A stretch of 64,000 bases of DNA. Origin: Granulicella sp. L56. Lineage in GTDB: Bacteria > Acidobacteriota > Terriglobia > Terriglobales > Acidobacteriaceae. Shown here one piece after another: positions 1 through 9,500 of this stretch (positions are counted from its first letter, which is position 1; every line of letters starts with the position of its first letter). Location: positions 794,188-858,187 of the forward strand of contig NZ_LMUS01000001.1 of assembly GCF_009765835.1 (NCBI RefSeq). Reading direction: 5' to 3'. Below the pieces are notes generated by a model. That model was not told where the DNA came from, did not search any database, and worked only from the letters and a program-made list of their open reading frames with translations. A program made the position numbers and the translations under genes.

Positions 1-602
1 AGGATACCGTCCATCGTGAAGTTGTTCTGCTCGCCGCGCTGTCCATTCATGGATGGACTGATTCCACCAGCACCGAGTGCAACCACAAAGCCGCTCTGCT
101 GGCCATTTTCCACGGGCGATGCTCCCGGAGACAGCAGGGCCAGTTGCGTGAACTCGCGTCCGTTCAGCGGCAGATCAATAGTTTCCTCATGATTCACGAC
201 ATTCGTCAGGGTCGCGGAAGTCGTGTTCAGCATCGGAGGAGCGGTCGTGACCTGCACAGTCTGTGCAGCAGACGCTAACCCCAGCTTGAAATCCAGCGTG
301 AGGCTTTGGTTGACCTCCAACTGAACGTTCCGTTGGTTTTGCTGGCCGAAGCCCGCCGTCGTTACAACAATGTCGTAAACTCCAGGAGCCACCTGAGGCA
401 CAATGTAGTGCCCATCCGGCCCGCTCGCCGTGGCTCTCTTTATGCCGGTTCCCTGGTTTGTGATCTCGATCTGAGAATTCGGCACGACCGCCCCGCTTGG
501 GTCTGTCACGGTGCCGGTTATGAGCCCGTTCGTGGTCTGTGCTGGCGCGCAGAGCACGAAGGAACAGCTAATCAAAATTAGTAAAGCGACTCTTTTCATC
601 AT
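1..602 (-). CDS. TonB-dependent receptor (Oar-like), N-terminal part; gene runs off the left edge
   Basis: Reading leftward from ATG at 602 (MMKRVALLILIS), the frame is open to the window edge, about 200 residues. A lipophilic signal peptide is followed by a carboxypeptidase-regulatory-like beta-sandwich (roughly residues 25-110, with GTVTDPSGAVVPN and PGVYDIVVTTAGF) and then the start of the plug (LPLNGREFTQLALLSPGAS). This is the layout of acidobacterial Oar-like outer-membrane receptors that import large substrates with TonB. GGGAGG lies 5 bases upstream of the start. It is transcribed divergently from the DeoR gene across a 417-bp gap. The barrel is outside the window, so the substrate cannot be judged. 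Confidence 0.85.
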   Translation of the reverse strand, partial: MMKRVALLILISCSFVLCAPAQTTNGLITGTVTDPSGAVVPNSQIEITNQGTGIKRATASGPDGHYIVPQVAPGVYDIVVTTAGFGQQNQRNVQLEVNQSLTLDFKLGLASAAQTVQVTTAPPMLNTTSATLTNVVNHEETIDLPLNGREFTQLALLSPGASPVENGQQSGFVVALGAGGISPSMNGQRGEQNNFTMDGI

Positions 603-793
603 CTGATGCCTCCCATAATTCCGAGTTTTGCTATGCACGAATATCTGTATCTCTCAGAGTTAATTTGCATACTGTATACAATCTTTACAAGCAATTTTAT
701 TTGTCGTCCGTTTCCGTCAACCGCAGCGAACAAAACCACGACATCAATACCGAACGAATACTACTCCATCAAAAGATTGATTGTCCATATTGC

Positions 794-810
794 AATCATA
801 TTTAATGATT
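794..810. promoter_or_regulatory. Candidate operator, AATCAT-N5-ATGATT
   Basis: A perfect 6-bp inverted repeat with a 5-bp spacer (AATCAT ATTTA ATGATT) sits in the AT-rich 603-1019 gap between the divergent TonB-receptor and DeoR genes. The same half-site spacing recurs upstream of the isomerase gene at 3911-3927 and, degenerately, at 3942-3958. DeoR-type repressors bind such palindromes and often control their own promoters, so this is a plausible autoregulatory site. The remainder of the gap shows only AT-rich sequence with no gene. Confidence 0.45.
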
Positions 811-1019
811 TAAACTTCATGATAGATGAGACATACAAACTACACATTGTTCTACCTGAAAACAACGTCTGCACGTCCCGTCGGCCATCGCCTCGGTTAA
901 TTCCCCTATCTGGCTGTCTGCTCGCGCTTTGCGAGAATTGATCTCGCCAGCCGTAAGTAGCATTTTTGAAACCGAGAATCGAACATTTGATCGCAATTGC
1001 CCTTTGGTATGCTCCCTTT

Positions 1020-1811
1020 ATGGCGAATAAGACAGATAATTTGGTCGCAAGGCAGGAATTCATTCTTCGCAACCTTCAAGCGACTGGCAGCATCTCCATT
1101 GATCATCTTCGTTCCGAGTTGGGAGCTTCGATTGCGACCATCCGGCGCGACCTTGAGGACCTCGAAAACCGGTCGCTGCTCAAGCGCGTTCGCGGAGGCG
1201 CTGTGCCAATCGGGCCACTCTTTTATGAGCCCTTCCGCCACGACGCATCCTTCCAGGACAAAATTGCCAGCTTTGCCGAAGAAAAACGGCGCATCGCGCG
1301 TGCCGCGGCAGAACTGGTTAAGACAGGGCAAACCATTGCATTGAGCGGCGGCACAACAACCACCGAAGTTGTTCGAAGCCTGAAGGTGCTCAGCGACATT
1401 TCAATCATCACCAATACAATCAACGTCGCGATGGAACTCAGCAACCGCAAAGACATCGAAGTCATCGTGACGGGAGGCATCTTGCGCGGAAACTGGTTTA
1501 CCTTGCTCGGCCCCCTTGCAAATGCTGCAACCGAGATGCTCTTCGCGGACATCATGTTTATCGGAGTGGACGGAATTGATGCACAGCAAGGCTTGACCTG
1601 CACGAATCCGGCAGAAGCCGAGGTGCTTCGCAAGTTGGCTCAGCACTCTAAAAAGAAAGTCGTCGTTGCTGACCGAAGCAAGCTGGGCACAGTCAGCAAA
1701 TGGCTTCTATGCAAAACATCTGAAATTGACTGCCTGATCACTGACAACGGTGCAACCGCAGAAGCGATTGCACCGTTTGAAAAACTTGGAATCACCGTAA
1801 TCGTGGCGTGA
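1020..1811 (+). CDS. DeoR/GlpR-family transcriptional regulator
   Basis: A 263-residue protein with the usual DeoR length. Residues ~10-60 form the winged helix-turn-helix (RQEFILRNLQ, then SIATIRRDLEDLE). The C-terminal sugar-phosphate-sensing domain has all the family landmarks: SGGTTTTEVVRSL, VTGGILR, FIGVDGID, EAEVLRKL and VADRSKLG. The start is taken at 1020 (MANKTDN), since the 18 residues before it are not family-like. Such proteins repress sugar catabolic operons and release DNA on binding a phosphorylated sugar. It faces the isomerase gene tail to tail (8 bp) and probably governs the neighbouring sulfated-glycan genes. That last link is inferred from position and from the shared palindromes. 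Confidence 0.88.
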   Translation: MANKTDNLVARQEFILRNLQATGSISIDHLRSELGASIATIRRDLEDLENRSLLKRVRGGAVPIGPLFYEPFRHDASFQDKIASFAEEKRRIARAAAELVKTGQTIALSGGTTTTEVVRSLKVLSDISIITNTINVAMELSNRKDIEVIVTGGILRGNWFTLLGPLANAATEMLFADIMFIGVDGIDAQQGLTCTNPAEAEVLRKLAQHSKKKVVVADRSKLGTVSKWLLCKTSEIDCLITDNGATAEAIAPFEKLGITVIVA

Positions 1812-1819
1812 GCTCATCA

Positions 1820-3589
1820 TTAATCGATGTTGCGCAGATACGCTCGGATAATTGCCGATGGTTGGTTCGTCTTGCCTAGTGGCCGAATGGTATAGGCGCC
1901 AACCGAGGCTGGCACAATAAAGGTTTCCGCGTAGTGGATCTCGACCGGTGGAAATTCGCTGTTGGGACTTTCCACACTGACAGCTTCTCCTTCGACGAGA
2001 TTCAGGACATGCAGATTCCCTTCTGTATTGTGCGTCACTGCTTTTGTAAACCATGTGCGGCGCGTCTCAAGAAACTGAGTGTGATGGAGCCCCGTTCGCT
2101 CCTCGCGCCAACCATCGCCTGTTGAAACAGGCTCGGTTTGGTTCAGCAGTTCCCTGCTCACCCACTCTGTATCGCGGTTCCATTGGATATTGGCAAGGCC
2201 ATGTTCAAGATGGATCGGACGCGCCCTGCCGTCTAACCCGAGACGGCCCCAGTCCCATAGCTTGAACGTAAAAATATAGGGCGTGGCACTGATCTCAAGC
2301 ACTAAAGTATCTCGGCCCGAACAGTGAACCGTCCCCGCCGGGATGGAAAAATGATCATGCTTGTGGGTCGGCCATAGATTGACATAGCGCTCAGCGGGGA
2401 AAGGAGGTCCTCCTGCCTGAGCCTCTTCCAGATCCTTGCGCATATCATCGCGCTCCGCTCCGGTACGAATGCCCAGGTAAACCTGCGAGTCGCCGCATTG
2501 ATCAAGAATGTAGTAGCTCTCATCCTGTGTATAGGGAATCCCGAAATGCTGCTGGATATATTCGCGCAAAGGATGCACTTGCAGTGAGAGATTCGAGCCT
2601 CCCACCGTGTCCAGCAAATCAAACCGGATGGGAAATTCCGCACCGAAGTACTTATAGATCGCCTCTCCTAACAGCGCTATTGGCTGCTCGTGCACCAACA
2701 GAATTGCTGGAAGCTGGAATCGCCGCGACCCAAAGCCCAGTGTGGCGCCATTCTCTTCGGGAACGCAGTCGAAACACCATGCATAATTCGGAACATTCTG
2801 CGGGAGATCGAACGTCCGCATCATCCAGGAGCCTCCCCACGGCCCCGGATCGAAAAACGGTACCACCCGGAAAGGTTGTGTGACTACCATTGCAACAGCC
2901 TCACGCAGTACATCCCCTTTCACCATTCGGGGAACGTCCTGGTCGTCCAGGTCGAGAAAGTAGTCGACCTTTCCATAGAGAGCATGGCGCATCTCATCCG
3001 CAACTCTCCACTCGAGAAAGTATGCGTTCTTGTACATGAGTTGCGCAGAATCCTCATAGTTCTGCAGCCCAAGATTGCAAATGCTTTTGCTGCGTTGACG
3101 CTTCTGCAGTTCCCATCGCGTTACGTTCGCATGGACAAGCAGATCCGGATGCGCAATGATCTGTTGCGTGCCAGCACCAATAAGAAATGCCACCGATGCA
3201 CTCTGCTCAATTTTGCCTTTCAACTCTGCTGTGCGCTGCTCATCAAAATAGCTCGTAATCGGCCAGGGTCGCATCCTTCCGAAAACCGGGTCCGTCGTGA
3301 ATGTCTCCCGAAATTGTTCTCGCAAGACCGCAGCATCGCTGTACGCATCTTCTACATTCAGAATGGTGCAGAGGGGGAATGCCGTAGCAATCTTTCTTAG
3401 CAGCGCATCAAGCATCACGCCCGGATAGCACTCAATCGCAATCGTGTACTTGCCCGTCGATGGGAGGCTCTCCCGAATGCGGGCCGTAACTTCATTCCAG
3501 CCTTCGAGGCAATCCTGCTCGCCATAAGCTGGCAGGTGAATCACCGGGTTCAGATCGTAGTTATGAAACCCGCTCATAGCCAGCACCAT
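1820..3589 (-). CDS. Class I mannose-6-phosphate isomerase-like protein with N-terminal kinase-fold-like extension
   Basis: At 589 aa this is far longer than ordinary ManA (about 390). Residues ~300-589 carry the cupin-type phosphomannose isomerase fold: SLQVHP (Zn-binding Gln/His), later PAGTVHCSG (third ligand region), and two C-terminal cupin halves. The N-terminal ~200 residues (YTIAIECYPGVMLDALLRKIA onward) resemble a P-loop kinase fold that has lost a canonical Walker A. The likely reaction is mannose-6-P to fructose-6-P or a related aldose/ketose-6-P interconversion, which would fit a glycan catabolism locus. The start is ambiguous between 3589 and an in-frame ATG at 3577. Two candidate operators lie about 320-370 bp upstream. 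Confidence 0.75.
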   Translation of the reverse strand: MVLAMSGFHNYDLNPVIHLPAYGEQDCLEGWNEVTARIRESLPSTGKYTIAIECYPGVMLDALLRKIATAFPLCTILNVEDAYSDAAVLREQFRETFTTDPVFGRMRPWPITSYFDEQRTAELKGKIEQSASVAFLIGAGTQQIIAHPDLLVHANVTRWELQKRQRSKSICNLGLQNYEDSAQLMYKNAYFLEWRVADEMRHALYGKVDYFLDLDDQDVPRMVKGDVLREAVAMVVTQPFRVVPFFDPGPWGGSWMMRTFDLPQNVPNYAWCFDCVPEENGATLGFGSRRFQLPAILLVHEQPIALLGEAIYKYFGAEFPIRFDLLDTVGGSNLSLQVHPLREYIQQHFGIPYTQDESYYILDQCGDSQVYLGIRTGAERDDMRKDLEEAQAGGPPFPAERYVNLWPTHKHDHFSIPAGTVHCSGRDTLVLEISATPYIFTFKLWDWGRLGLDGRARPIHLEHGLANIQWNRDTEWVSRELLNQTEPVSTGDGWREERTGLHHTQFLETRRTWFTKAVTHNTEGNLHVLNLVEGEAVSVESPNSEFPPVEIHYAETFIVPASVGAYTIRPLGKTNQPSAIIRAYLRNID

Positions 3590-3910
3590 GCCTGAGAGTC
3601 CACAGCAATAGAGATATCGAGCCTGTCCGACAGAACCCCTGCGGTTCGCGCGCGAGTCGAACTCTCGTAGACTGACGATAGTGAAAGACAGCAGGGACGG
3701 ACATTAATACTGAAAGGGGCGAAAAAGGTGCGTCGGTTCATAGCCGCGCGCCACGTGCAACAACAACCATCAGAATCCGCTGTAAGAAGACCCATCACAC
3801 CCCCCAACTGAACCCAAGAGCTAATTAGTAATTAAAGTCTGAGGAATCAAGGCCAACCCTCGTTCGACATGCCTTGGTATGTCAATAAACTTTCTCATTA
3901 AGGCAATAAC

Positions 3911-3958
3911 AATCACAATTAGTGATTTTATCATTACCATAAATCTTAATTGACGATT
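3911..3958. promoter_or_regulatory. Tandem candidate operators upstream of the isomerase gene
   Basis: Site 1 (3911-3927) is AATCAC-AATTA-GTGATT, a perfect inverted repeat with a 5-bp spacer. Site 2 (3942-3958) is the degenerate AATCTT-AATTG-ACGATT. Their starts are 31 bp apart, three helical turns, which suits cooperative binding on one face of the DNA. They share half-site sequence and spacing with 794-810 beside the DeoR gene. The 3590-4031 gap is otherwise AT-rich with no gene and probably holds the isomerase promoter. Confidence 0.5.
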
Positions 3959-4031
3959 TTAATATCATTTTCCTGCGAGCCTATAGACTCAACCAGAGGA
4001 TAACCCAGGCAAGGTTCTGCCAGGCTTGCCC

Positions 4032-5024
4032 TCAGAGCGCGCAGCGAAATCCCATGTTTGAGGTAGAGCTATCAGGTGTATTCGAAGTCCGCGCTGCAAC
4101 ACGATAACGGTTGCAATAGGATTTATGGCAAAGGAATGATCCTCCCTTAGTCACCCGTCCGGTGCCGTCAGTTGGCCCTTTTGGATTATCACCATCTTCC
4201 GATACATGAAAGTGAGCGCTAAACCAGTCGGCACACCACTCCCAAACGTTGCCGGTCATCGAATAGAGTCCGTAGCCATTTGGCGGGAACGCCTCTATTG
4301 GGCAAGTCCCCGAATAGCCATCTTCAGCCGTATCGCCGTTCGGAAATTCACCCTGCCAGATGTTGCAGAGATGTTCTCCGTTTGGCCGCAGTTTGTCTCC
4401 CCACGGATAGAGTTTTTGTTCCAGCCCTCCGCGAGCGGCATATTCCCATTCAGCTTCCGTAGGCAAACGCTGTCTTGACCACTGAGTAAATGCGGCTGCA
4501 TCATTCCACGAAACATGGACGGCAGGATGGTCTGCACGCGTGGAAACATTCGATTCTGGCCCTTCAGGGGTGTCCCATTTCGCACCGGGGACTTTGCACC
4601 ACCAGGGCGCAGCCGGAACTCTGGCCGCGACCATCTGGTTGAATCTCACGCGCGGAATGTGCAGCCAAAAGACAAAGGACCAGCCATAGCGTTCCGCGTC
4701 AGTACGATACCCAGTCGCCTCTACGAACTGGCGGAAAATCCGGTTAGTCACCGGATAGCGATCGATGGAGAAAGGTCGCAACGTAACCGGGCGCACAGGT
4801 CCTTCACCATCTCCCGGAAATCCTTCCGCAAAATCCGTGCCCATTAAAAAAGTGCCGCCCGGCAAAGCAACCATGCGAGAACGAGTATCTGTATCTATCT
4901 GTCCAGAGGCGGCTAAAGTCTTCGCTGCAGGAAACGCATCCGGTTGCCGATTCGACGAAGGCGTACAGCAGCAGCCGTTTGTCTTTTGATTCATCGTGTA
5001 GAGCTCATCCTTATAGTCTGACAA
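4032..5024 (-). CDS. Formylglycine-generating enzyme (sulfatase-activating, SUMF1/EgtB fold)
   Basis: A 330-aa protein that oxidises the sulfatase active-site cysteine to Ca-formylglycine. The FGE fold is complete: GGTFLMGTD, SIDRYPVTNRIF, VSWNDAAAFTQW, LPTEAEWEYAARGG, MTGNVWEWCADW. The decisive GGSFLCHKSYCNRYRVAAR motif places the catalytic cysteines at 299 and 304. A cysteine cluster (NGCCCTP) lies at the N terminus, as in many FGEs. Translation probably begins at TTG (5022-5024), 6 bases after a strong AAGGAG; the alternative is ATG at 4994 (MNQKTNG). It is the last gene of the TonB receptor > sulfatase > FGE operon, 29 bp after the sulfatase stop, so the modifier is encoded next to its substrate. 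Confidence 0.92.
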   Translation of the reverse strand: MSDYKDELYTMNQKTNGCCCTPSSNRQPDAFPAAKTLAASGQIDTDTRSRMVALPGGTFLMGTDFAEGFPGDGEGPVRPVTLRPFSIDRYPVTNRIFRQFVEATGYRTDAERYGWSFVFWLHIPRVRFNQMVAARVPAAPWWCKVPGAKWDTPEGPESNVSTRADHPAVHVSWNDAAAFTQWSRQRLPTEAEWEYAARGGLEQKLYPWGDKLRPNGEHLCNIWQGEFPNGDTAEDGYSGTCPIEAFPPNGYGLYSMTGNVWEWCADWFSAHFHVSEDGDNPKGPTDGTGRVTKGGSFLCHKSYCNRYRVAARTSNTPDSSTSNMGFRCAL

Positions 5025-5029
5025 TATAA

Positions 5030-5049
5030 GCTCCTTGGCGACAAGGAGC
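5030..5049 (-). promoter_or_regulatory. Hairpin that would sequester the FGE ribosome binding site
   Basis: A perfect 8-bp inverted repeat (GCTCCTTG / CAAGGAGC, 4-base loop) lies between the sulfatase stop and the FGE start. On the mRNA the right arm contains the AAGGAG that would serve the TTG start at 5024, so pairing would hide it. This could tune FGE translation relative to the sulfatase. The sequence shows the pairing; the regulatory role is inference. It lacks a U-tract and so is not a typical intrinsic terminator. Confidence 0.5.
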
Positions 5050-5053
5050 CTTT

Positions 5054-6502
5054 CTACACCTTGAGTTCCAACGTATCACCGAGCCCCTGTTGTAACTCCT
5101 TTAGCTGGTACAGAAGATCAGCCTTGACCTCAGCCGATGCTGGATCGTTAGACAGATCATGCATCTCCCAGGGATCATGTTCGATATCGAATAACTGAAC
5201 TCTTTGAATCTCTGGATACGCAATAAGCTTGTGCGTCTTTGTTCGTACCATCCGCTGGAAATCCCTATAGTAGCTGAACACTGCGTCGTGAACCGGCTGA
5301 TTCCCGCCGTGTAGAAGCGGCACTAAACTGGGAAATTGGACGGTGGGCGGAGCGGAGATTCCAGCCAGTTCGCAGGTCGTGGCATACATACTGTGCTGGT
5401 ACACCAATTCATCGACCCTTTTGCCAGCAGGAACTCCAGGACCGGATATGAGCAGAGGCATCCTGACACTGGCGTCATACATGTTCTGCTTGCCCAGCAA
5501 TCCGTGCTCGCCTACACATAATCCATGGTCGGCAGTTAAGATAACGTAGGTGTTCGAAGCTTTTCCGGACTTCTGCAGCGCATCCAAAATTCTCCCGATC
5601 TGATAATCCATGTAAGTAATCAGCGCATAATATTCCCGACGATGCAGTTGTATGGCTGCTGGAGTTCTGGGAAATGGCGCCAATACTTCGTCTCGGATCT
5701 TGTAATCGCCCTGATCGAAAGGATGCTCAGGAAGGAAATTGGGCGGAACCTGAATCTTGTCTTGCGGATAGAGATCCAAATACTCCTTCGGTGCCTGACG
5801 AGGGTCGTGGGGAGCATTGAAGCCCAGATACATAAAGAACGGATTGTTGCGCTTTGCCGCTTTATTCAGTAGATGGTCGATAAAGCAATCGCTATAGAGC
5901 GCAGCCTCATGTTCAATTTTGTCGGGAGTCTGGTTCTTCCAAAGAGAGGTCTGAAGCCAATGTCCTTTAAGGGATTCATCCCAGGGCTGCCAGTCATCTT
6001 TTGAGCGCGGACGGTCATAAGCAGCCCCACCCTCTGGCGTGGAAGTTAACATGCCTGGCCCAATCGGCCCCATTTCCTTAAAGCTGCGCTGCAAAACAGT
6101 TGGATCAAGATGCCACTTGCCACAGATATAAGTGTCGTATCCGGCGTTTCCCAACGTCTGCCCCCAGGTTGGCACTTCATCGATTCCCTCCTGTGCATGA
6201 AAGGCGGTAAGTCCGCTATTCAACATGGTGCGACTGGGGAGGCATACCGCTCCGCTCCATGAGCCCTGGTGAAAGCAATGGGTGAACGCAGTTCCTGAAA
6301 CCGCCAAGCGGTCTAAGTTCGGTGTATGGATCTCTGGATTGTTTAGACTATGGATGGTACGAAACATCAAATCATCCGCAATAATGAATAGAAAATTTGG
6401 CTTCGAAGATGGATTACCTTCCTGTCCGAATGCAAGGGGGGAAGCCACAGTGCTGGCGGCAACTCCCGCAGTCATCAACTCAATAAATTCACGCCGATCC
6501 AC
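5054..6502 (-). CDS. Type I (formylglycine-dependent) sulfatase, Tat-exported
   Basis: A 482-aa arylsulfatase-family hydrolase of sulfate esters. The N terminus MDRREFIELMTAGVAA is a twin-arginine signal, so the enzyme is exported folded. Metal-binding aspartates lie in IIADDL (residues 43-44). The catalytic motif C87-L-P-S-R matches CxPSR, the substrate for the FGE encoded just downstream. MYLGFNAPHDPRQAP and LTADHGLCVGEHGLLGKQNMYD are further family hallmarks. Together with the upstream TonB receptor it suggests uptake and desulfation of a sulfated polysaccharide or glycoside. The natural substrate cannot be told from sequence. It resembles the iduronate/choline sulfatase branch (S1). Confidence 0.92.
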   Translation of the reverse strand: MDRREFIELMTAGVAASTVASPLAFGQEGNPSSKPNFLFIIADDLMFRTIHSLNNPEIHTPNLDRLAVSGTAFTHCFHQGSWSGAVCLPSRTMLNSGLTAFHAQEGIDEVPTWGQTLGNAGYDTYICGKWHLDPTVLQRSFKEMGPIGPGMLTSTPEGGAAYDRPRSKDDWQPWDESLKGHWLQTSLWKNQTPDKIEHEAALYSDCFIDHLLNKAAKRNNPFFMYLGFNAPHDPRQAPKEYLDLYPQDKIQVPPNFLPEHPFDQGDYKIRDEVLAPFPRTPAAIQLHRREYYALITYMDYQIGRILDALQKSGKASNTYVILTADHGLCVGEHGLLGKQNMYDASVRMPLLISGPGVPAGKRVDELVYQHSMYATTCELAGISAPPTVQFPSLVPLLHGGNQPVHDAVFSYYRDFQRMVRTKTHKLIAYPEIQRVQLFDIEHDPWEMHDLSNDPASAEVKADLLYQLKELQQGLGDTLELKV

Positions 6503-6562
6503 TGATCTTGTCCCCCTGAAGTTAATCTCTGAATTCTGAATGACCTCTCTCCTCTGACCGAA

Positions 6563-9500
6563 TTAGAAGGAGATTTTCAGGGCCAGTTGTAGCTCGCGCT
6601 GCGTACTTGCGGTTCCAGAGACTTTGCCAAACGTCGTGCTATTCAAAGTTGCGGTTGGAGTTCCCCAGACCGGTGTATTGGTAAGGTTGAATGCTTCGGC
6701 ACGAAACTCCGTCTGCGTCTGTTTGATCGCAAATCTGCGAAAGACGGACAAGTCCACATCCCGATACCAATCCGAACGCATGGTATTCCTGCCTAAATCT
6801 CCATAGGTATATTGAGCCGGGGCTTGAAATGCCGCTGTATTAAACCACTTAGCCACTGACGGATTTGCCAAATGCGGTATCCCCACCAGGTTCACTCCCT
6901 GATAAGTGTTCCCGGTATTCGCAACGTCGCCTGAGTAGGAGACCGTATATGGTGTCCCGGAGGTTAAGGTTGTAATCGCATTGACCTGCCATCCGCCTAC
7001 GATCGTGTCCGTGATGCGGTTCCCTGTTTGAAATCTCTGACCTGAGCCAAAGGGCAACAGATAGGTCAAGCTTGCAGTAACCATCTGCGGCAGATCAAAG
7101 CCGGCAACGCTGCGGTCAGCCGCGGGGTCATACGGGTTGCGGATAAAGCATCCCTCCGCACCGAAATAACCGTCGCAGGCTACATCGATAGTCTTCGACC
7201 ATGTGTAATTGATCGTATAGGCCAGCCCAGACGACATCTTTCGGTCAACTTGTACTTGCAGGGCGTTGTAGCTGCTCGATCCGTTGCTTTGTTCATATTG
7301 AGTTGGGGTGATATAGGGAAAGGGGGCACGGCTTTGGGGAGTACCAGGTCCAGGTGTAACTGCAACATTGAAATAGCCGCAGCACGGCAGGTGCGTGCTA
7401 CGAGAACCCACGTAATTAAGAGTCAATGCCGTCTTTGGTCCAAGCTGTTGCTGAACACCTACATTCCATTGATCCGAGTAAGGATTTTTCAAATATGGAG
7501 CGATGAAGTTTGCAGATTGCGTAAATGGAGTGTCATTCGGCAGTGTATGAGTTTGTCCCTCTGGCAAGTTGAGCGGATTCTCTGCTGTTGTGGTGATGTT
7601 GGTGGAATTCAGATTGTTCGTGATATCCAACCCGAATGACGGCCATAGAGCACCTTCATTCTGCGTCATCTGCATAATGCCGGACCAATCGTCGTAAACC
7701 CTGGCATAGGAAAGATGCAGAACACGCCGAGAATCTATTTGATACGCGAGGCCCAAACGAGGCTGAATATTATCAACTTGGTTGTTGATCAGACGATTAC
7801 TTGTTCCTTGAATGACGTGCGCAGGAAGCGTGCCACCCGGAATGCAGGGCGCGGCCTTGAGTTCGGCGCAGGATCCGAGGCCCGCAGTCGCTTTAGTGAG
7901 AATGTAGGTCCCGTTGCGTAGATTCAGCGCACCCGTCAGGTTTGATTGAGTTGAATTGGGCGCCAACGTGGGCATGATGTCCCAGTCATACCGCAGCCCA
8001 ATATTCAGGGTTAGCCTGGAGGTGAGTTTCCATTGATCGCCAACATAGACGGCATTGACCCATCCGCCCTTTGGAAGCTTGAGGTTATTCCTGCGTTCCC
8101 CGGTTGTGGGAGCACCGATGAGAAACGACGCCAACGCATTGCCGGTGTTTGTCTGGTTCTCAAGATTAGAGGTCTGAAAAGCTGAAAAGCCAAGATTGCC
8201 ATTGGCATTCAGGACGCTTTCATCGTTGCGGCTTATGCTGGCGCCGAATTGCCATGTATGATGACCCGCGAGTTTTGTAAAGTCGCCTTTCCACTCATAA
8301 ATATCGCCATCATTATCATTGAGGTAGCTGGGTCCTCCGCCCGCATAGCCGGTAACCGCGATCACCGGGATCTGGCAAGGAAGGGGTCCGAGATAACCAC
8401 AAGCAAAAAATTGATTGAAACCATCAGCAGAAACTGAGCCCGTAAATGCTGTCGCGGTAGCAAAATTTTGCCAGACGTGCCCAGCGGATAGCTGAAGCGT
8501 AGCGGAAGGGCCGAAAGTGTGGAGATAACCTACGCCCCAGTTCTGCCCATCGCTGATATTATCGGAAACCAGTCCTTGAAACCCTCCGGAGCCGGTCTGA
8601 GTCGCATGAAACTGGCTGAGTCGTGCCCAAATCAAATTTGACTGAGTGATCTCATGATCCAACCGCAAGCTATAGTTATTCTGCCGAGTTAGGGTAGGAG
8701 TGGTATCGACGCCGTTGAATCCGGAGACAAGAGGAACTGGCGCAGGATACATCTGCTTAACGAGCGCCAACATCGTAGGATCGATTGCTGACGAGATGTT
8801 GTTGTTTGCGAAAGGCGTGCGCAGATAGCTTCCTGGTTTATTCGGATCCGCAGTGGTTGTATATGGGTTGTAGAGTTGCTGTCCGATTGCGCTGAAATCT
8901 CCGTTCAATTCAGCTTGCGTGGGAACGTTATAAAGTTTCTCGCTGGCGGAATTGATATTGCTGCCCTCATATGCGCCAAAAAAGAAAGTACGGTTCCTTC
9001 CGTTGTAGTAGTGCGGAAATAGAACTGGGCCGCCAATCGTAACCCCATAGACACTTTGCTTCAGAGGAGTCTTTGAGGCAAGCAGCGGATTGCTCGCATC
9101 AAATGCATCATTCCGCAGAAATTCCCACGCATCTCCGTGAAATTGGTTTGAACCTGACTTGGTGACAACATTGACGATTCCACCCATTACCCCGCCAAAC
9201 TGGCTCTGGTCGTTATGCGACTGAACTTTAAATTCGTCGATCGAATCGACAATGGGCGGTACAGCATATTCGCTGAACCAGAATTGCTGATCGGTGATTC
9301 CGTCAAGCAGAAAGAGATTGCTTCGGTTCATCTGTCCATTCACTGCCGGGAAGCCAAATGAGCCAATCAGAATCGCATTTCCGCCACCTGAGCCTTGCCC
9401 GGTATCTGCTCTGCTTGATCCCGGAGTAAGTGTCAGCAGTTGCGTAAAGTTCCTTCCGTTCAGCGGCAAAGAGTTCACCGCTGTTCCATTGATGACGGTG

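Noticed and set aside
606..1331. Open frames on both strands around the DeoR promoter and 5' end
   Set aside because: They overlap the AT-rich control region or lie antisense to the DeoR gene, with no family resemblance.
3574..3807. Open frame on the minus strand covering the isomerase start
   Set aside because: Composition is not protein-like, it has no recognisable motif, and it overlaps a well-supported gene start and its upstream region.
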